A stretch of 64,000 nt of DNA from Sphingomonas phyllosphaerae (GCA_036946405.1 JAQIJC010000001.1:627001-691000); one strand, 5' to 3'; positions 1 to 9,319 are shown, numbered from the stretch's first letter. The notes: generated by a model not told the origin, from the sequence alone. A program made the numbers and translations.

Positions 1-1056
1 GAACGGACTCGACAGTTCGACGAAGCTCGCCGGCGCGCCCGCCGCCATCAGGGCATGGACGATGCTGCGCGACTCAGCGGTCGGATACAGCCAGTCGGTA
101 TCGAAGCTGACGAGGCAGAAGCGCGTCGCGGTGCCGCGGAAGGCATTGGCGAGCAGCCCGCCATGCTCCTCGGCCAGGTCGAAATAATCGAGCGCGCGGG
201 TGATGTAGAGATAGCTGTTGGCGTCGAACCGATCGGTGAACGCCAGCCCCTGATGCCGCAGATAGCTCTCGACCTGAAAATCGGCGTCGAACCCGAACGA
301 CTTCTGCGCGCGCGCCTGCAAGCGCCGTCCGAATTTCTCGGTCAGCCCCGCTTCGGACAGATAGGTGATGTGCGCCGCCATCCGCGCCACAGCCAGCCCG
401 GCAGCCGGCGGCTCGCTGTCGTAATAGTCGCCGCCGCGCCAGTTCGGGTCGGCCATCACTGCCTGCCGACCGACTTCGTGAAAGGCGATGTTCTGCGCCG
501 AATGCCGCGCAGTCGAGGCGATCACGACGCATTTCTCGACCCGCTCGGGGAAGGTCGCCGCCCAGCTGAGCGCCTGCATTCCGCCCATCGACCCGCCGAC
601 CACCGCCGCCAACCGCGCGACGCCGAGGTGATCGAGCAGCAGCGCCTGCGCGCGCACCATGTCACGGATCGTGATGACCGGGAACGCCATCGCATAGGGT
701 CGCCCGGTCGACGGATCGACGCTCGCCGGCCCGGTCGAGCCCATGCACGAGCCCAGCACGTTGGTGCAGATCACGAAGAATCGGTCGGTGTCGATCGGTT
801 TGCCCGGGCCGACCATCCGCTGCCACCACCCCGGCTTGCCGGTGCGCGGATGCGCGCTGGCGAGATGCTGGTCGCCGGTCAGCGCGTGGCAGACCAGCAC
901 CGCATTGCCGCCGTCCGCCGCCAGCGTGCCATAGGTTTCATAGGCGATCTCGACCGGCGCGAGCAGCGCGCCACCGTCCAGCCGCAGCGGCTCCGGCAGC
1001 ACGACACGTCGCGACAGGCCGAACCGCTGATCGAGCGAGGAAGGCGTGGTGAGCAT
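1..1056 (-). CDS. metX: Homoserine O-acetyltransferase (3' end beyond window)
   Basis: This alpha/beta-hydrolase-fold enzyme acylates homoserine in methionine synthesis. The reverse strand reads through an acyltransferase signature with the nucleophile Ser in GGSMGGMQ near residue 155, plus the family's CHALTGDQH and [12 protein letters not shown] segments. About 352 residues are visible and the C-terminus lies beyond base 1. The start is chosen at ATG 1056 because an AAAGGCGG sequence precedes it; GTG 1080 is an alternative. In sphingomonads metX usually lies beside hisC and tyrA, and here a secreted-protein gene sits between them. The family call is firm. Acetyl versus succinyl donor cannot be settled from sequence alone. 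Confidence 0.93.
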   Translation of the reverse strand, partial: MLTTPSSLDQRFGLSRRVVLPEPLRLDGGALLAPVEIAYETYGTLAADGGNAVLVCHALTGDQHLASAHPRTGKPGWWQRMVGPGKPIDTDRFFVICTNVLGSCMGSTGPASVDPSTGRPYAMAFPVITIRDMVRAQALLLDHLGVARLAAVVGGSMGGMQALSWAATFPERVEKCVVIASTARHSAQNIAFHEVGRQAVMADPNWRGGDYYDSEPPAAGLAVARMAAHITYLSEAGLTEKFGRRLQARAQKSFGFDADFQVESYLRHQGLAFTDRFDANSYLYITRALDYFDLAEEHGGLLANAFRGTATRFCLVSFDTDWLYPTAESRSIVHALMAAGAPASFVELSSPF

Positions 1057-1223
1057 CGAGCCGCCGCCTTTACGCGTCACGCAGGGCCGGTGTCGAGATG
1101 GCGGCGTCAGCGGCACGCCCACGCGCACCCGCCGGGTCGCCGCCACCTGCACGGTGGCTTGCGGCCCGCCGATCACCCGACCCTCGACGCCGTACAGGCG
1201 CGAGGATCAGGCGGGCACGGGCT

Positions 1224-1982
1224 TCAGACCAGCTTGAGCGAGGCAGCCGGGCGACGGCGTAGGCCGTAGCCGACCACGCCAAAGCCGAGGATCATCAGCG
1301 CCCAGGTCGCAGGCTCGGGCACCGCCCCGGCGGCGGTATACTCATAGCGGATGCCGACCTTCGAGGTCGCGTCGGTGCGCTGCACCGCTGCCGCGTTACC
1401 ACCGGTCGCCGACAGGATGATGCCGGTCAGCGTCTTGGCCGACACGTCGAACGTGCCGCCGCCATTTGCGACGAACGCGGCCAGCGACGAACCGGTGATC
1501 GCGAAGATCTGCGACGCCGAGGCATTGCTGGCGAAGCTCTGCGACGAGGTCGTATTCGGGCCGACCGTGTAGATCGAGCTGTTGCCTAGCAGGTCATAGG
1601 CGGCCGGAACCAGCGACGCGGTCCCGATTCCGGCGCTGGTGGTGTTCACCAGCGAATCCAGAACCGACGAGACGCCCGCATCGCTCGACAGGAACTGCGC
1701 CGCCGACTCGGTGCGAACGCGACCGGTGGATTCGGTCGTCGCCGAGACGGTGATCGCGGACTTGAACGAATAATCGACCGTCAGATAGGCGCCGGTCAGC
1801 GTGCCGAGGCTGCCGTCGAACTTGGCCAGGCTTCCCAGCAGATTGGTGTAGTCCGTCGGACCGGTGGTGCTGACGGTACCACCGTCCACGCTGACCGGCG
1901 TCGCCGCCTGCGCGGTCGTGGCGGTCATCGTCACACCGCCCAGCAGCATCGCAGCCAACGCCGCCTTCTTCCTGATCGACAT
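1224..1982 (-). CDS. PEPxxWA-CTERM sorting domain protein
   Basis: Predicted exported protein of 252 residues with an N-terminal signal peptide (Met-Ser-Ile-Arg-Lys-Lys, then a hydrophobic stretch to an Ala-Gln-Ala-type site near residue 27). It ends in a typical exosortase sorting tail: VPEPATWALMILGFG, then an Arg-rich end (GLRRR) around residues 220-245. The middle is Ser/Thr/Ala/Gly-rich and low in Cys, as in other PEP-CTERM surface proteins, and I recognise no catalytic domain in it. GGAGGAAATACA before the ATG is a strong ribosome binding site. A CtrA-type box lies about 55 bases upstream. No exosortase gene is present in this window. Confidence 0.88.
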   Translation of the reverse strand: MSIRKKAALAAMLLGGVTMTATTAQAATPVSVDGGTVSTTGPTDYTNLLGSLAKFDGSLGTLTGAYLTVDYSFKSAITVSATTESTGRVRTESAAQFLSSDAGVSSVLDSLVNTTSAGIGTASLVPAAYDLLGNSSIYTVGPNTTSSQSFASNASASQIFAITGSSLAAFVANGGGTFDVSAKTLTGIILSATGGNAAAVQRTDATSKVGIRYEYTAAGAVPEPATWALMILGFGVVGYGLRRRPAASLKLV

Positions 1983-2427
1983 TGTATTTCCTCCGTTCGG
2001 CGCACCTCACGCGGCATCGCTGCCGCGTCGATACGGTTAATTTCCGGTTAACCTATAGCGCGATGCTTTACAGATGATTGGCGACTTGACGCATGTTTAT
2101 ATACCCGGAACGGCGAGAATGCTGTTCGGCTGTAAAATTCTACGGTAGTCATCGCCAAGACGACGCGTCGTTTTTGATGGCCAAAATATATGCCAAACAG
2201 AGTAGATAGTTGATCCATCACCTTTAATTTGCTCAGCCCGTTGCAATCTTCCTGTACGCGGCCATTACGCACCTTCGACCGATCGGACAGCCGGCACACC
2301 TTAATCCCGCTTCGAACCGGGGAGGCGCGGACGGGCATGATGAACCCCGTCGATCCCGCCAGGGCGCGCCGCGATCACGGCGCCTGCCCCTTCCCCCCGC
2401 GACGCGCGCGCGCTACCCGCATCGGCC
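1983..2427. other. Divergent intergenic region, lower GC
   Basis: This 445-base gap separates the PEP-CTERM gene and hisC, which diverge. It is clearly more AT-rich than its surroundings, with several runs of A/T between 2080 and 2240. The only regulatory signal I can name is the TTAA-N7-TTAA box at 2037-2051. A 96-codon reverse frame at 2048-2338 has no recognisable family features and no good ribosome binding site, so I do not call it a gene. Confidence 0.6.
2037..2051. promoter_or_regulatory. CtrA-type box (TTAA-N7-TTAA)
   Basis: TTAA at 2037-2040 and TTAA at 2048-2051 are separated by seven bases and followed by CC, matching the full alphaproteobacterial CtrA recognition sequence TTAA-N7-TTAAC. 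The two half-sites lie in the direct repeat CGGTTAA-N4-CGGTTAA. It is 55-69 bases upstream of the PEP-CTERM start codon, a plausible activator position. CtrA binding is inferred from the motif only. Confidence 0.5.
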
Positions 2428-3576
2428 ATGACGAACGCGCCCGCTCCCAAGCCCTGGATCATGGACATTGCCCCGTACATTCCGGGGCGTTCGACCACCG
2501 ACGACGGACGCACCGTCGCCAAATTGTCGTCGAACGAAAACCCGCTCGGCACCTCGCCCGCCGCGCGCGCCGCTTTTGCCTCGGCCGCCGACACGCTGGA
2601 GCGCTATCCGGATGCCAGCGGCGCGATCGTGCGCGAGGCGATCGCGGCGCGCTTCGGGCTCGACGCCGCACGGATCATCTACGGCAACGGCTCGGACGAG
2701 ATCCTGCATCTCGCCGCCGGCGCCTTCGCCGGGCCGGGCGACGAGGTGATCTTCGTTCGCTACGGCTTTGCGGTCTACGAGATCGCGACGCGGCGCGTCG
2801 GCGCGACCCCGGTGATCGCGCCCGACCGCGACTATGCCACCGATGTCGACGCGATCCTCGCCTGCGTCACCGAGCGGACGCGGGTCGTCTATGTCGCCAA
2901 CCCCAACAATCCGACCGGCACCTTCGCGCCCGCCGCGGAGATCGCGCGGCTCCACGCCAACCTGCCCGCCGACGTGCTGCTGGTGCTCGATCAGGCCTAT
3001 GCCGAATATCTCGCCGACCAAGACGACGACGGCGGGCTGGAATTGGCGAAGACCGCGCGCAACGTGCTGGTGACGCGCACCTTCTCGAAGATCCACGGTC
3101 TTGCTGCCGAGCGGATCGGCTGGGGCTATGCGCATGCCGACATCGTGCAGGCGCTGCACCGCATCCGCCTGCCGTTCAACATCACGATCGGCGGGCAGCG
3201 CGCCGCGGTCGCCGCGGTCGAGGATCGCGCCTTCGTCGAACACACCCGCGCGCACAATGCCGAATGGCGTGCGTGGTTCGCGGCAGAGATCGCCAAGCTC
3301 GGCAACGTCGGGCTGCGCGCGATCCCCAGCGAGGCGAACTTCGTGCTGGTGGTGTTCGAGGGCGAACTGACCGCGGAGACCGCGTACAAGGGGCTGATGG
3401 ACGCCGGCTATATCGTCCGCTGGCTGCCTGGTCAGGGGCTTGCGCAGGGGCTGCGGATCACGATCGGCACCGAAGAAGAGACGCGCGGCGTCGCCGCGGC
3501 GCTGCGCGACCTGGTCGAACGTGGCGCGGCTCAGGCGCATGCCACCGCGCCTGACAAGGGCATCGAGCGCGGCTGA
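2428..3576 (+). CDS. hisC: Histidinol-phosphate aminotransferase
   Basis: PLP-dependent class II aminotransferase of 382 residues. It converts imidazole-acetol phosphate and glutamate to histidinol phosphate in histidine synthesis, and relatives also act on aromatic keto acids. Visible marks are LSSNENPLG near residue 35, the AYAEY segment, and the PLP lysine in [14 protein letters not shown] (about residue 221), followed by the phosphate-binding Arg. The stop overlaps the tyrA start (TGATG), so the two are translationally coupled. Pairing with tyrA fits a dual role in histidine and tyrosine/phenylalanine transamination; that is inference from context. Confidence 0.93.
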   Translation: MTNAPAPKPWIMDIAPYIPGRSTTDDGRTVAKLSSNENPLGTSPAARAAFASAADTLERYPDASGAIVREAIAARFGLDAARIIYGNGSDEILHLAAGAFAGPGDEVIFVRYGFAVYEIATRRVGATPVIAPDRDYATDVDAILACVTERTRVVYVANPNNPTGTFAPAAEIARLHANLPADVLLVLDQAYAEYLADQDDDGGLELAKTARNVLVTRTFSKIHGLAAERIGWGYAHADIVQALHRIRLPFNITIGGQRAAVAAVEDRAFVEHTRAHNAEWRAWFAAEIAKLGNVGLRAIPSEANFVLVVFEGELTAETAYKGLMDAGYIVRWLPGQGLAQGLRITIGTEEETRGVAAALRDLVERGAAQAHATAPDKGIERG

Positions 3577-4484
3577 TGCTGCCGTTCGCGCGCGTCTCGA
3601 TCATCGGCCTCGGGCTGATCGGTTCCTCGATCGCGCGCGCGGTGCGGCAATATATGCCGACCGTGCGGCTGACCGGGCATGACGCCGACGCGGGCGTGCG
3701 TGCGACCGCGCGACGCATCGACCTGCTCGACGATGTCGCCGACCATGCCGGCGCGGCAGTGACCGACGCCGATCTGGTGATCCTGTGCGTACCGGTCGGC
3801 GCGATGGGCGCGGTCGCCGCCGAGATCGCCGCCGACCTGCCCGCCGACGCGATCGTCAGCGATGTCGGCAGCTGCAAGGCGTCGGTCGCGCAAGCGTTGT
3901 CGGCGGTGCTCCCGCCCGCGCGCGTCGTCCCCGCGCACCCGGTCGCCGGCACCGAGCAGAGCGGCCCCGAGGCGGGCTTCGCGACCTTGTTCCGCCGCCG
4001 CTGGTGCATCGTCACGCCTTTGCCTGACAGCGACGAAGCGGCGACGATCCGCGTCGAGGATTTCTGGCGGCGGCTCGGCGCGGATGTCGAGCGGATGGCG
4101 CCCGACCACCACGACCTCGTCCTCGCCGTCACCAGCCATCTGCCACACCTGATCGCCTATACGATCGTCGGCACCGCCGACGACCTTCAACAGGTGACGC
4201 AATCGGAGGTCATCAAATTCTCCGCGGGCGGTTTCCGTGACTTCACGCGCATCGCCGCGTCGGACCCGGTAATGTGGCGCGACGTGTTCCTGTCGAACAA
4301 GGATGCGGTGCTGGAGATGCTGCAACGCTTCAGCGAGGATCTCAGCCAGTTGCAGCGCGCGATCCGCTGGGGCGACGGCGACGCGCTCCACGATCGCTTC
4401 GCGCGCACCCGCGCGATCCGGCGCTCGATCGTCGATCAGGGCCAGGACGACGCCGCCGCCGATTTCGGGCGCAAGCACGACTGA
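3576..4484 (+). CDS. tyrA: Prephenate/arogenate dehydrogenase
   Basis: NAD(P)-dependent cyclohexadienyl dehydrogenase of 302 residues in tyrosine synthesis. The N-terminus has the Rossmann motif GLGLIGSSIA (residues 11-20). HPVAGTEQSG near residue 120 is the conserved catalytic His region, and the SHLPHLIAY segment (about residue 187) is typical of the family. The all-helical C-terminal half follows. No ACT domain is fused, so feedback control through such a domain is not expected. It starts one base inside the hisC stop. Whether prephenate or arogenate is preferred cannot be read from the sequence. Confidence 0.9.
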   Translation: MLPFARVSIIGLGLIGSSIARAVRQYMPTVRLTGHDADAGVRATARRIDLLDDVADHAGAAVTDADLVILCVPVGAMGAVAAEIAADLPADAIVSDVGSCKASVAQALSAVLPPARVVPAHPVAGTEQSGPEAGFATLFRRRWCIVTPLPDSDEAATIRVEDFWRRLGADVERMAPDHHDLVLAVTSHLPHLIAYTIVGTADDLQQVTQSEVIKFSAGGFRDFTRIAASDPVMWRDVFLSNKDAVLEMLQRFSEDLSQLQRAIRWGDGDALHDRFARTRAIRRSIVDQGQDDAAADFGRKHD

Positions 4485-4488
4485 CTCT

Positions 4489-4583
4489 CGTCATCCCCGC
4501 GCAGGCGGGGATCCAGACGCGCAGGTCCAGCGAATGAGCCCAAACGTCCGAGGTTCTGGATTCCCGCCTTCGCGGGAATGACG
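4489..4583. repeat. Palindromic intergenic repeat (CGTCATCCCCGCG type)
   Basis: Two inverted copies of a GC-rich palindrome (CATCCCCGCGCAGGCGGGGATCC-type and its inverse GGATTCCCGCCTTCGCGGGAATG) flank about 45 unique bases between the convergent tyrA and DUF1489 genes. The same family recurs at 24056-24150. It resembles the small, widely spread palindromic repeats of proteobacteria and could act as a bidirectional stem-loop terminator. Confidence 0.8.
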
Positions 4584-4591
4584 GCTCTGGC

Positions 4592-4999
4592 CTAGATCAG
4601 CCCCAGCTCGTTCAGCTTGCCCACCAATACCGGCGGCATCGCCGCGAGCCCGTCGGCCACGTCACCGCCCAGATCGACCGGTGCGTCCTGCGCCTCCAGA
4701 TAGCGCCAGCCCTGATGCGCACGGCGCGGCTGCGCGAGCACCAGCCGCAGGTCCGGATCGATATGGATCGCGACGCGCCCGCCCTCGGCATCGCCGAACG
4801 ACAGGATCGGCGAGCGCGCGACGAGCTGGTGCTTGATGATCCAGAACAGCGACCCTTGCCCCGCGACCTCCTCGTGCCGCTTGGGCAGATAGCGCGTGGT
4901 CAGGAACACCGGCCCGGCGGCGGCACGCGCCTTCAAGCGCTCGGCAAGCAGGTCGACGCTCGCCGCGCCGAACGCGACCTTGGTGAGATGAAGCGGCAT
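4592..4999 (-). CDS. DUF1489 family protein
   Basis: Protein of 135 residues of an alphaproteobacterial family of unknown function. Typical features are the start MPLHLTKVAFG, the segment TTRYLPKRHEE, and GSLFWIIKHQLVARSPIL. It has no signal peptide and no membrane segment, so it is probably cytoplasmic. The start is placed at ATG 4999 rather than the upstream ATG 5056, because family members begin with this MPLHL-type sequence and the longer form would overrun the M23 peptidase 3' end. It lies 40 bases after that gene on the same strand. Confidence 0.85.
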   Translation of the reverse strand: MPLHLTKVAFGAASVDLLAERLKARAAAGPVFLTTRYLPKRHEEVAGQGSLFWIIKHQLVARSPILSFGDAEGGRVAIHIDPDLRLVLAQPRRAHQGWRYLEAQDAPVDLGGDVADGLAAMPPVLVGKLNELGLI

Positions 5000-5039
5000 G
5001 GAAACAGCGATGTGGGTCGGCCACGCGCCGCCCGCAAGA

Positions 5040-6497
5040 TCAGCGCACCGGCGCATCCAGCAGCCGCGCCATCTTCGCCTTCATCGCGCGGATCGTCGCG
5101 GCGGGCAGCGTTTGCAGGCTACTCATCGAGATGCTGCGCGGGTTCACCGGGCGCCCGTTCTGCCACACTTCCCAATGAAGGTGCGGCCCGGTCGAAATGC
5201 CGGTCGACCCGACGTAACCGATCACCTGCCCGCGCGTCACCCGCATCCCGGCGCGCACCGCGAAGCGGCTCATATGGCCGTAACCGCTCGTCAGCCCACC
5301 GGCATGGGCCAGCTTGACGAAATTGCCGTAGCCGCCCGCGCGTCCGGCCGACTGCACCACGCCGTCCATCGCGGCGTAGATCGGGCTGCCGTACGGCGCG
5401 CCGATGTCGGTGCCCTTGTGCATCCGCATGAAGCCGAGCAGCGGGTGCATCCGCATCCCGAAGGTCGAGGTGACGCGCCCGGCGACCGGCATCCCCATCG
5501 TCCCGCGCCGCTCGACCTGCCCGCCCGGATCCATCAGCGTGCCGCCGTCGCCATCGCGATCCCCCCAGCGCACCAGCGTCACCTTCCGCCGTCCCTGATC
5601 GAGCCCGGCATATTGCAGCTGCCCGACCTCGACCTCGCCGGTCGCGGCGCGCTGCTGGTCGGCGACGATGTCGAACGTATCGCCGGGATCGATCCGCTCG
5701 ATCGGCATGTGTGCGCCGAGCGCCTTGAGATAATTCTCGACCACCCGCGCCGGCACCCCCGCCGCGCGCGCCGAACGGTACAGGCTCGCGCCGACGATCC
5801 CGCGGACATGGAGCGGGGTGCGGTCGATCGCGATCGGGCGGCGCAGCACTGTCAGCCCTTCGCCCGCGCGCAGCACCGTCATGTTGAGATTGAATGCGGC
5901 GCGGAAATCGAGCTTCTCGAGCGGGCGCGGCTGGAACTTGGTCGGGCGGCGCCCGAGCGTCAGCGACAGCAAAGTCCCCGGCTGCAACGACGCGGCCCCG
6001 ACCAGCGACGCCACCCGCGCCGCCTCGCCGCCGCCGACCCCGGCGCGCTGCAACGTGCCCGCCAGCGTGTCGCCATCACCCAAGGCCGCGGTCAATTCGA
6101 TCTGCGGACGTTCCGGCGTTTCGCTCAGCGGCCGCACCAGCGCCCCCGCCGCCATCCGCCGCCCGGTCGTCGCGCCCAGCGCGAGCGGCGCGAACGACTG
6201 CGTTCGCGCTTCCTCGAACGCCGCCTCGCTCATCGTGGGCGCGCTCGCGCCGATCAGCGGCTGGACGCCCGGCGACAGGAACCATGCCCCCGCGCACAAT
6301 GCGGTACAGGTCGCGAGGCCGCGCCACCAGGTCAGGCTGCCGATATCGCGGCCGAGATCGGGCACCCACTCGGTGTCGCTGGCCGCGGCGCGCGCGCGAT
6401 GCAGCCACGCGCGATCGTCGGAAGGCAGAACGATCCGGCCGGGCACACCCGCGCCCGCTCCCGCCCATTCCAGTCCCTGTTGCTCGCGCAAGAACAC
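5040..6497 (-). CDS. M23 family metallopeptidase (murein endopeptidase)
   Basis: Predicted envelope peptidase of 485 residues that cleaves peptidoglycan cross-links. A single hydrophobic segment around residues 57-77 suggests an inner-membrane anchor. The middle part resembles a LysM/OapA-like linker, and the C-terminal LytM domain has the zinc ligands in HKGTD (near residue 360) and HLHWE (near residue 438). Both motifs are complete, so it should be an active enzyme rather than an EnvC-like activator. A CtrA-like box lies 77-91 bases upstream of the start, which would suit cell-cycle-timed wall remodelling. It is divergent from the helicase gene. Confidence 0.92.
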   Translation of the reverse strand: MFLREQQGLEWAGAGAGVPGRIVLPSDDRAWLHRARAAASDTEWVPDLGRDIGSLTWWRGLATCTALCAGAWFLSPGVQPLIGASAPTMSEAAFEEARTQSFAPLALGATTGRRMAAGALVRPLSETPERPQIELTAALGDGDTLAGTLQRAGVGGGEAARVASLVGAASLQPGTLLSLTLGRRPTKFQPRPLEKLDFRAAFNLNMTVLRAGEGLTVLRRPIAIDRTPLHVRGIVGASLYRSARAAGVPARVVENYLKALGAHMPIERIDPGDTFDIVADQQRAATGEVEVGQLQYAGLDQGRRKVTLVRWGDRDGDGGTLMDPGGQVERRGTMGMPVAGRVTSTFGMRMHPLLGFMRMHKGTDIGAPYGSPIYAAMDGVVQSAGRAGGYGNFVKLAHAGGLTSGYGHMSRFAVRAGMRVTRGQVIGYVGSTGISTGPHLHWEVWQNGRPVNPRSISMSSLQTLPAATIRAMKAKMARLLDAPVR

Positions 6498-6573
6498 GCC
6501 GGCTTCTGCCCCGCTTCGAAAAGCACGCCGCCCCGGCGACCTGCGTCAGGCGCAGCGTTGTGGACGTGATTCG

Positions 6574-6588
6574 CTAAAGTCAAATTAA
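6574..6588. promoter_or_regulatory. CtrA-like box (CTAA-N7-TTAACC)
   Basis: CTAA at 6574-6577, seven bases, then TTAA at 6585-6588 followed by CC. It differs from the CtrA consensus TTAA-N7-TTAAC at one position. It sits in the 206-base divergent region between the M23 peptidase and the Suv3-like helicase, closer to the peptidase. This is a motif match only. Confidence 0.38.
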
Positions 6589-6703
6589 CCGCGGACTTGG
6601 GAGCGTCACGCTGCGATGGAGCGTTGATCTGGGACGGCGAACCGGAGGCGCCCGACATGCAGCGATTGCATCCCCGCGCCGCACATCCGATGTAGGGCAG
6701 GTC

Positions 6704-9319
6704 ATGGTGGCTTTCGACCGACCCCGCGTTACGGCCGTGCTGGGTCCGACCAACACCGGCAAGACCCATCTCGCGATCGAACGGATGTGCGCACATTCCA
6801 GCGGGATGATCGGCTTCCCGCTGCGGCTGCTGGCGCGCGAGGTCTATGACCGCGTCGTCGCGATCAAGGGCGCCGATCGCGTCGCGCTGATTACCGGCGA
6901 GGAGCGGATCGTACCGCGCGACGCGCGATGGTTCCTGTGCACCGCCGAGAGCATGCCGCTGCAACAGGATGTGGCGTTCGTGGCGCTGGACGAGGCGCAG
7001 CTCGGCAGCGATCGGGAACGCGGGCATGTCTTCACCGACCGCATCCTGCGCGCGCGCGGACGCGAGGAAACGATGATCCTCGGCTCCGAATCGCTGCGAC
7101 CTGTGCTGCGCGCGCTGGTGCCGGGCATCGAGATCGTCGAGCGCCCGCGTTTCTCGACGCTCAGCTATGCCGGCGCGAAGAAATTGTCGCGGCTGCCGCG
7201 CCGCTCGGCGATCGTCGCCTTCTCCGCCGAGGAAGTCTATGCCACCGCCGAGATGCTGCGGCGGCTGCGCGGCGGCGCGGCGGTTGTGATGGGGGCCTTG
7301 TCCCCGCGTACCCGCAACGCGCAGGTCGCGATGTTCCAGGCCGGCGAGGTCGACTATCTGGTCGCCACCGATGCGATCGGCATGGGGCTCAACCTCGACG
7401 TCGGGCATGTCGCTTTCGCGGGGCTCCACAAGTTCGACGGCCAGCAACGCCGCCGGCTGCGCGTGTCGGAAATGGCGCAGATCGCCGGTCGCGCCGGGCG
7501 GCACCAGCGCGACGGCACGTTCGGCGCGCTGACCGAGGAAGGCCCCGACGCCTTCGAGCCCGAGGAAGTCGCCGCGATCGAGGGACATCGCTTCCCGCGG
7601 CTCGACTGGCTCTACTGGCGCAACGGCACCCCCGATGTGTCGAGCATCGATGCTTTGGTCGCCAGCCTGTCGGAGCGCCCCGACGATCTCGCCCTGCGCG
7701 CCGCGCCCGAGGCACTCGATCTCAAGATCCTCAAGCGGCTCGCCGAGGAACCCGGCGTCCGCGACCGTGCGCGCAGCAATGTCGCGCGGCTGTGGGCGGC
7801 ATGTGGCATTCCCGACTTCGCCAAGCTCGGGCTCGACCCGCACGCGCGCTTCGTCGGGCGCGTGTTCGGCTATCTGTCGCAAGGGTATGTCCCGCACCAG
7901 TGGTTCGCCGACGAGGTCGCGCGGCTCGACCGCACCGAGGGCGATGTCGAGACGATCGCCGGCCGGATCGCCGCGATCCGCAGCTGGGCCTATATCGCGC
8001 AGCGCCCCGACTGGCTCGCCGACCCGCAGACCTGGGCGGCGCGTACGCTGGAAATCGAGGCGCGTTTGTCCGACGCGCTCCACCTGAGCCTGACGCAGCG
8101 CTTCGTCGACAAGCGCACCACCGCTTTGGCGAAGAGGATCGGCGGCGGGGTCGGCGCGCTGCCGGTCGAGATTGACGCGCAGGGCGAGGTGACGATCGAC
8201 ACGCACACGATCGGGCGGCTGGAGGGTTTCCGCTTCGTGGTCGCCCCCGATGCACGCGCGCACGACAAGCGCCTGCTGCTCGCCACTGCCGAGAAGCGGC
8301 TCGCGGGCGAGCGCCGCCGCCGGGCGGAAGCATTGATCGCCAGCGAGGATGCGCAGTTTGCGTTGGGCGAGGGCGGGACGATCACGGTTTCCGGGTTGAG
8401 GCATCTCCCACCCACATCTGCCTCTCCCACTCCATTCGCCCTGAGCTTGTCGAAGGGCGGGCCACAAGAGACGTGCTTCGACAAGCTCAGCACGAACGGA
8501 GCCGAGGAGGCGATACAGGAAGACGACCCGTTGATCGTCGCCCGCCTGTCGCGCGGCACGTCGCTTGCGCGCCCGCAGCTAACGCTCGACGACGCGCTCG
8601 ACTGCCTCGACCCCTCACTGCGCAACCGCGTTTCCGAGCGACTGCGACAGTGGACAGCCGCGACGATCGCGCGCACGCTCCCCGCGCTCGCGGCCCTGTC
8701 CGACGCGACCCGCGCCGCAGAGGCCGGCCCCGCGCTGCGCAGCATCGCCGCCGCGATGGAGGCCGGCGCGGGCTTTGCGCAACGCCTGCCGCTGCGCGAC
8801 GCAATCGAGGCGCTCGCGCCCGGCCAGCGCCAATGGCTGCGGCGGCAACGGATCACGATCGGCGCGCTCGACCTGTTCGACGCGCGATTGCTCAAGCCCG
8901 CCGCACAGGCATGGCGGCGCGCCTTGCTCGCCGCGCACGGCACGCCGACCCCGCTCGCGCCGCCGGCGGGTGCGACGACCCTGCCGCGCGGTGCACCGGG
9001 CGCGGTGCCGCTGATGGGGTTTCGCCCGCTCGGCGGACAGGCGGTGCGGATTGATCTCGTCGAGCGCGTCGCTCGCGCCGCGCACGACGCGCGTGGTGCA
9101 AACAACCGCGCACCCTTCGCCCCCGATCCAGCATTGGCGGTGTCGATCGGGCTCGAACCCGCGACGGTCGCGCGGTTGATGGCCGAACTCGGCTTCCGCC
9201 CGGTCGCCAAGCCCGACGCGGCCCCGCACTACGTCTGGCGTGGCCGCGCCCGCGCGAAGATCGCTGCGCCCGATCCCGCCAACGCCTTCGCCGCACTCGC
9301 CGGGCTGATGGGACGATGA
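6704..9319 (+). CDS. Suv3-like DEAD/DEAH-box RNA helicase
   Basis: Protein of 871 residues related to mitochondrial SUV3 helicases and common in Alphaproteobacteria. Visible motifs: Walker A GPTNTGKTH (residues 11-19), VALDEAQLG (motif II, near residue 97), YLVATDAIGMGLNLD and QIAGRAGRHQ (motifs V and VI). A C-terminal region rich in Ala and Arg follows. Residues 577-599 come from an inserted palindromic repeat (LSLSKG ... FDKLSTNG) that keeps the frame. It is the first gene of a run with the S4 protein (four-base ATGA overlap) and fdxA. A role in RNA turnover is likely from family membership. Confidence 0.9.
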   Translation: MVAFDRPRVTAVLGPTNTGKTHLAIERMCAHSSGMIGFPLRLLAREVYDRVVAIKGADRVALITGEERIVPRDARWFLCTAESMPLQQDVAFVALDEAQLGSDRERGHVFTDRILRARGREETMILGSESLRPVLRALVPGIEIVERPRFSTLSYAGAKKLSRLPRRSAIVAFSAEEVYATAEMLRRLRGGAAVVMGALSPRTRNAQVAMFQAGEVDYLVATDAIGMGLNLDVGHVAFAGLHKFDGQQRRRLRVSEMAQIAGRAGRHQRDGTFGALTEEGPDAFEPEEVAAIEGHRFPRLDWLYWRNGTPDVSSIDALVASLSERPDDLALRAAPEALDLKILKRLAEEPGVRDRARSNVARLWAACGIPDFAKLGLDPHARFVGRVFGYLSQGYVPHQWFADEVARLDRTEGDVETIAGRIAAIRSWAYIAQRPDWLADPQTWAARTLEIEARLSDALHLSLTQRFVDKRTTALAKRIGGGVGALPVEIDAQGEVTIDTHTIGRLEGFRFVVAPDARAHDKRLLLATAEKRLAGERRRRAEALIASEDAQFALGEGGTITVSGLRHLPPTSASPTPFALSLSKGGPQETCFDKLSTNGAEEAIQEDDPLIVARLSRGTSLARPQLTLDDALDCLDPSLRNRVSERLRQWTAATIARTLPALAALSDATRAAEAGPALRSIAAAMEAGAGFAQRLPLRDAIEALAPGQRQWLRRQRITIGALDLFDARLLKPAAQAWRRALLAAHGTPTPLAPPAGATTLPRGAPGAVPLMGFRPLGGQAVRIDLVERVARAAHDARGANNRAPFAPDPALAVSIGLEPATVARLMAELGFRPVAKPDAAPHYVWRGRARAKIAAPDPANAFAALAGLMGR
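8434..8500. repeat. Palindromic repeat inserted in frame within the helicase gene
   Basis: Two 15-base arms, CTGAGCTTGTCGAAG at 8441-8455 and its exact inverse at 8476-8490, lie inside the coding sequence. The same repeat family, in diverged form, occurs between genes at 16701-16783 and 19148-19211. The element contributes about 23 codons without breaking the frame. Confidence 0.85.

Noticed and set aside
55..1269. 404-codon open frame on the plus strand opposite metX
   Set aside because: It is antisense to a clear acyltransferase. High GC produces long mirror frames, and the translation is Arg/His-rich with no family features.
2048..2338. 96-codon minus-strand frame in the metX-hisC gap
   Set aside because: No ribosome binding site, no recognisable features, and it covers a probable promoter region.
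6332..8467. 711-codon minus-strand frame opposite the helicase
   Set aside because: Antisense shadow of the Suv3-like helicase; it also overlaps the M23 gene and has low-complexity composition.
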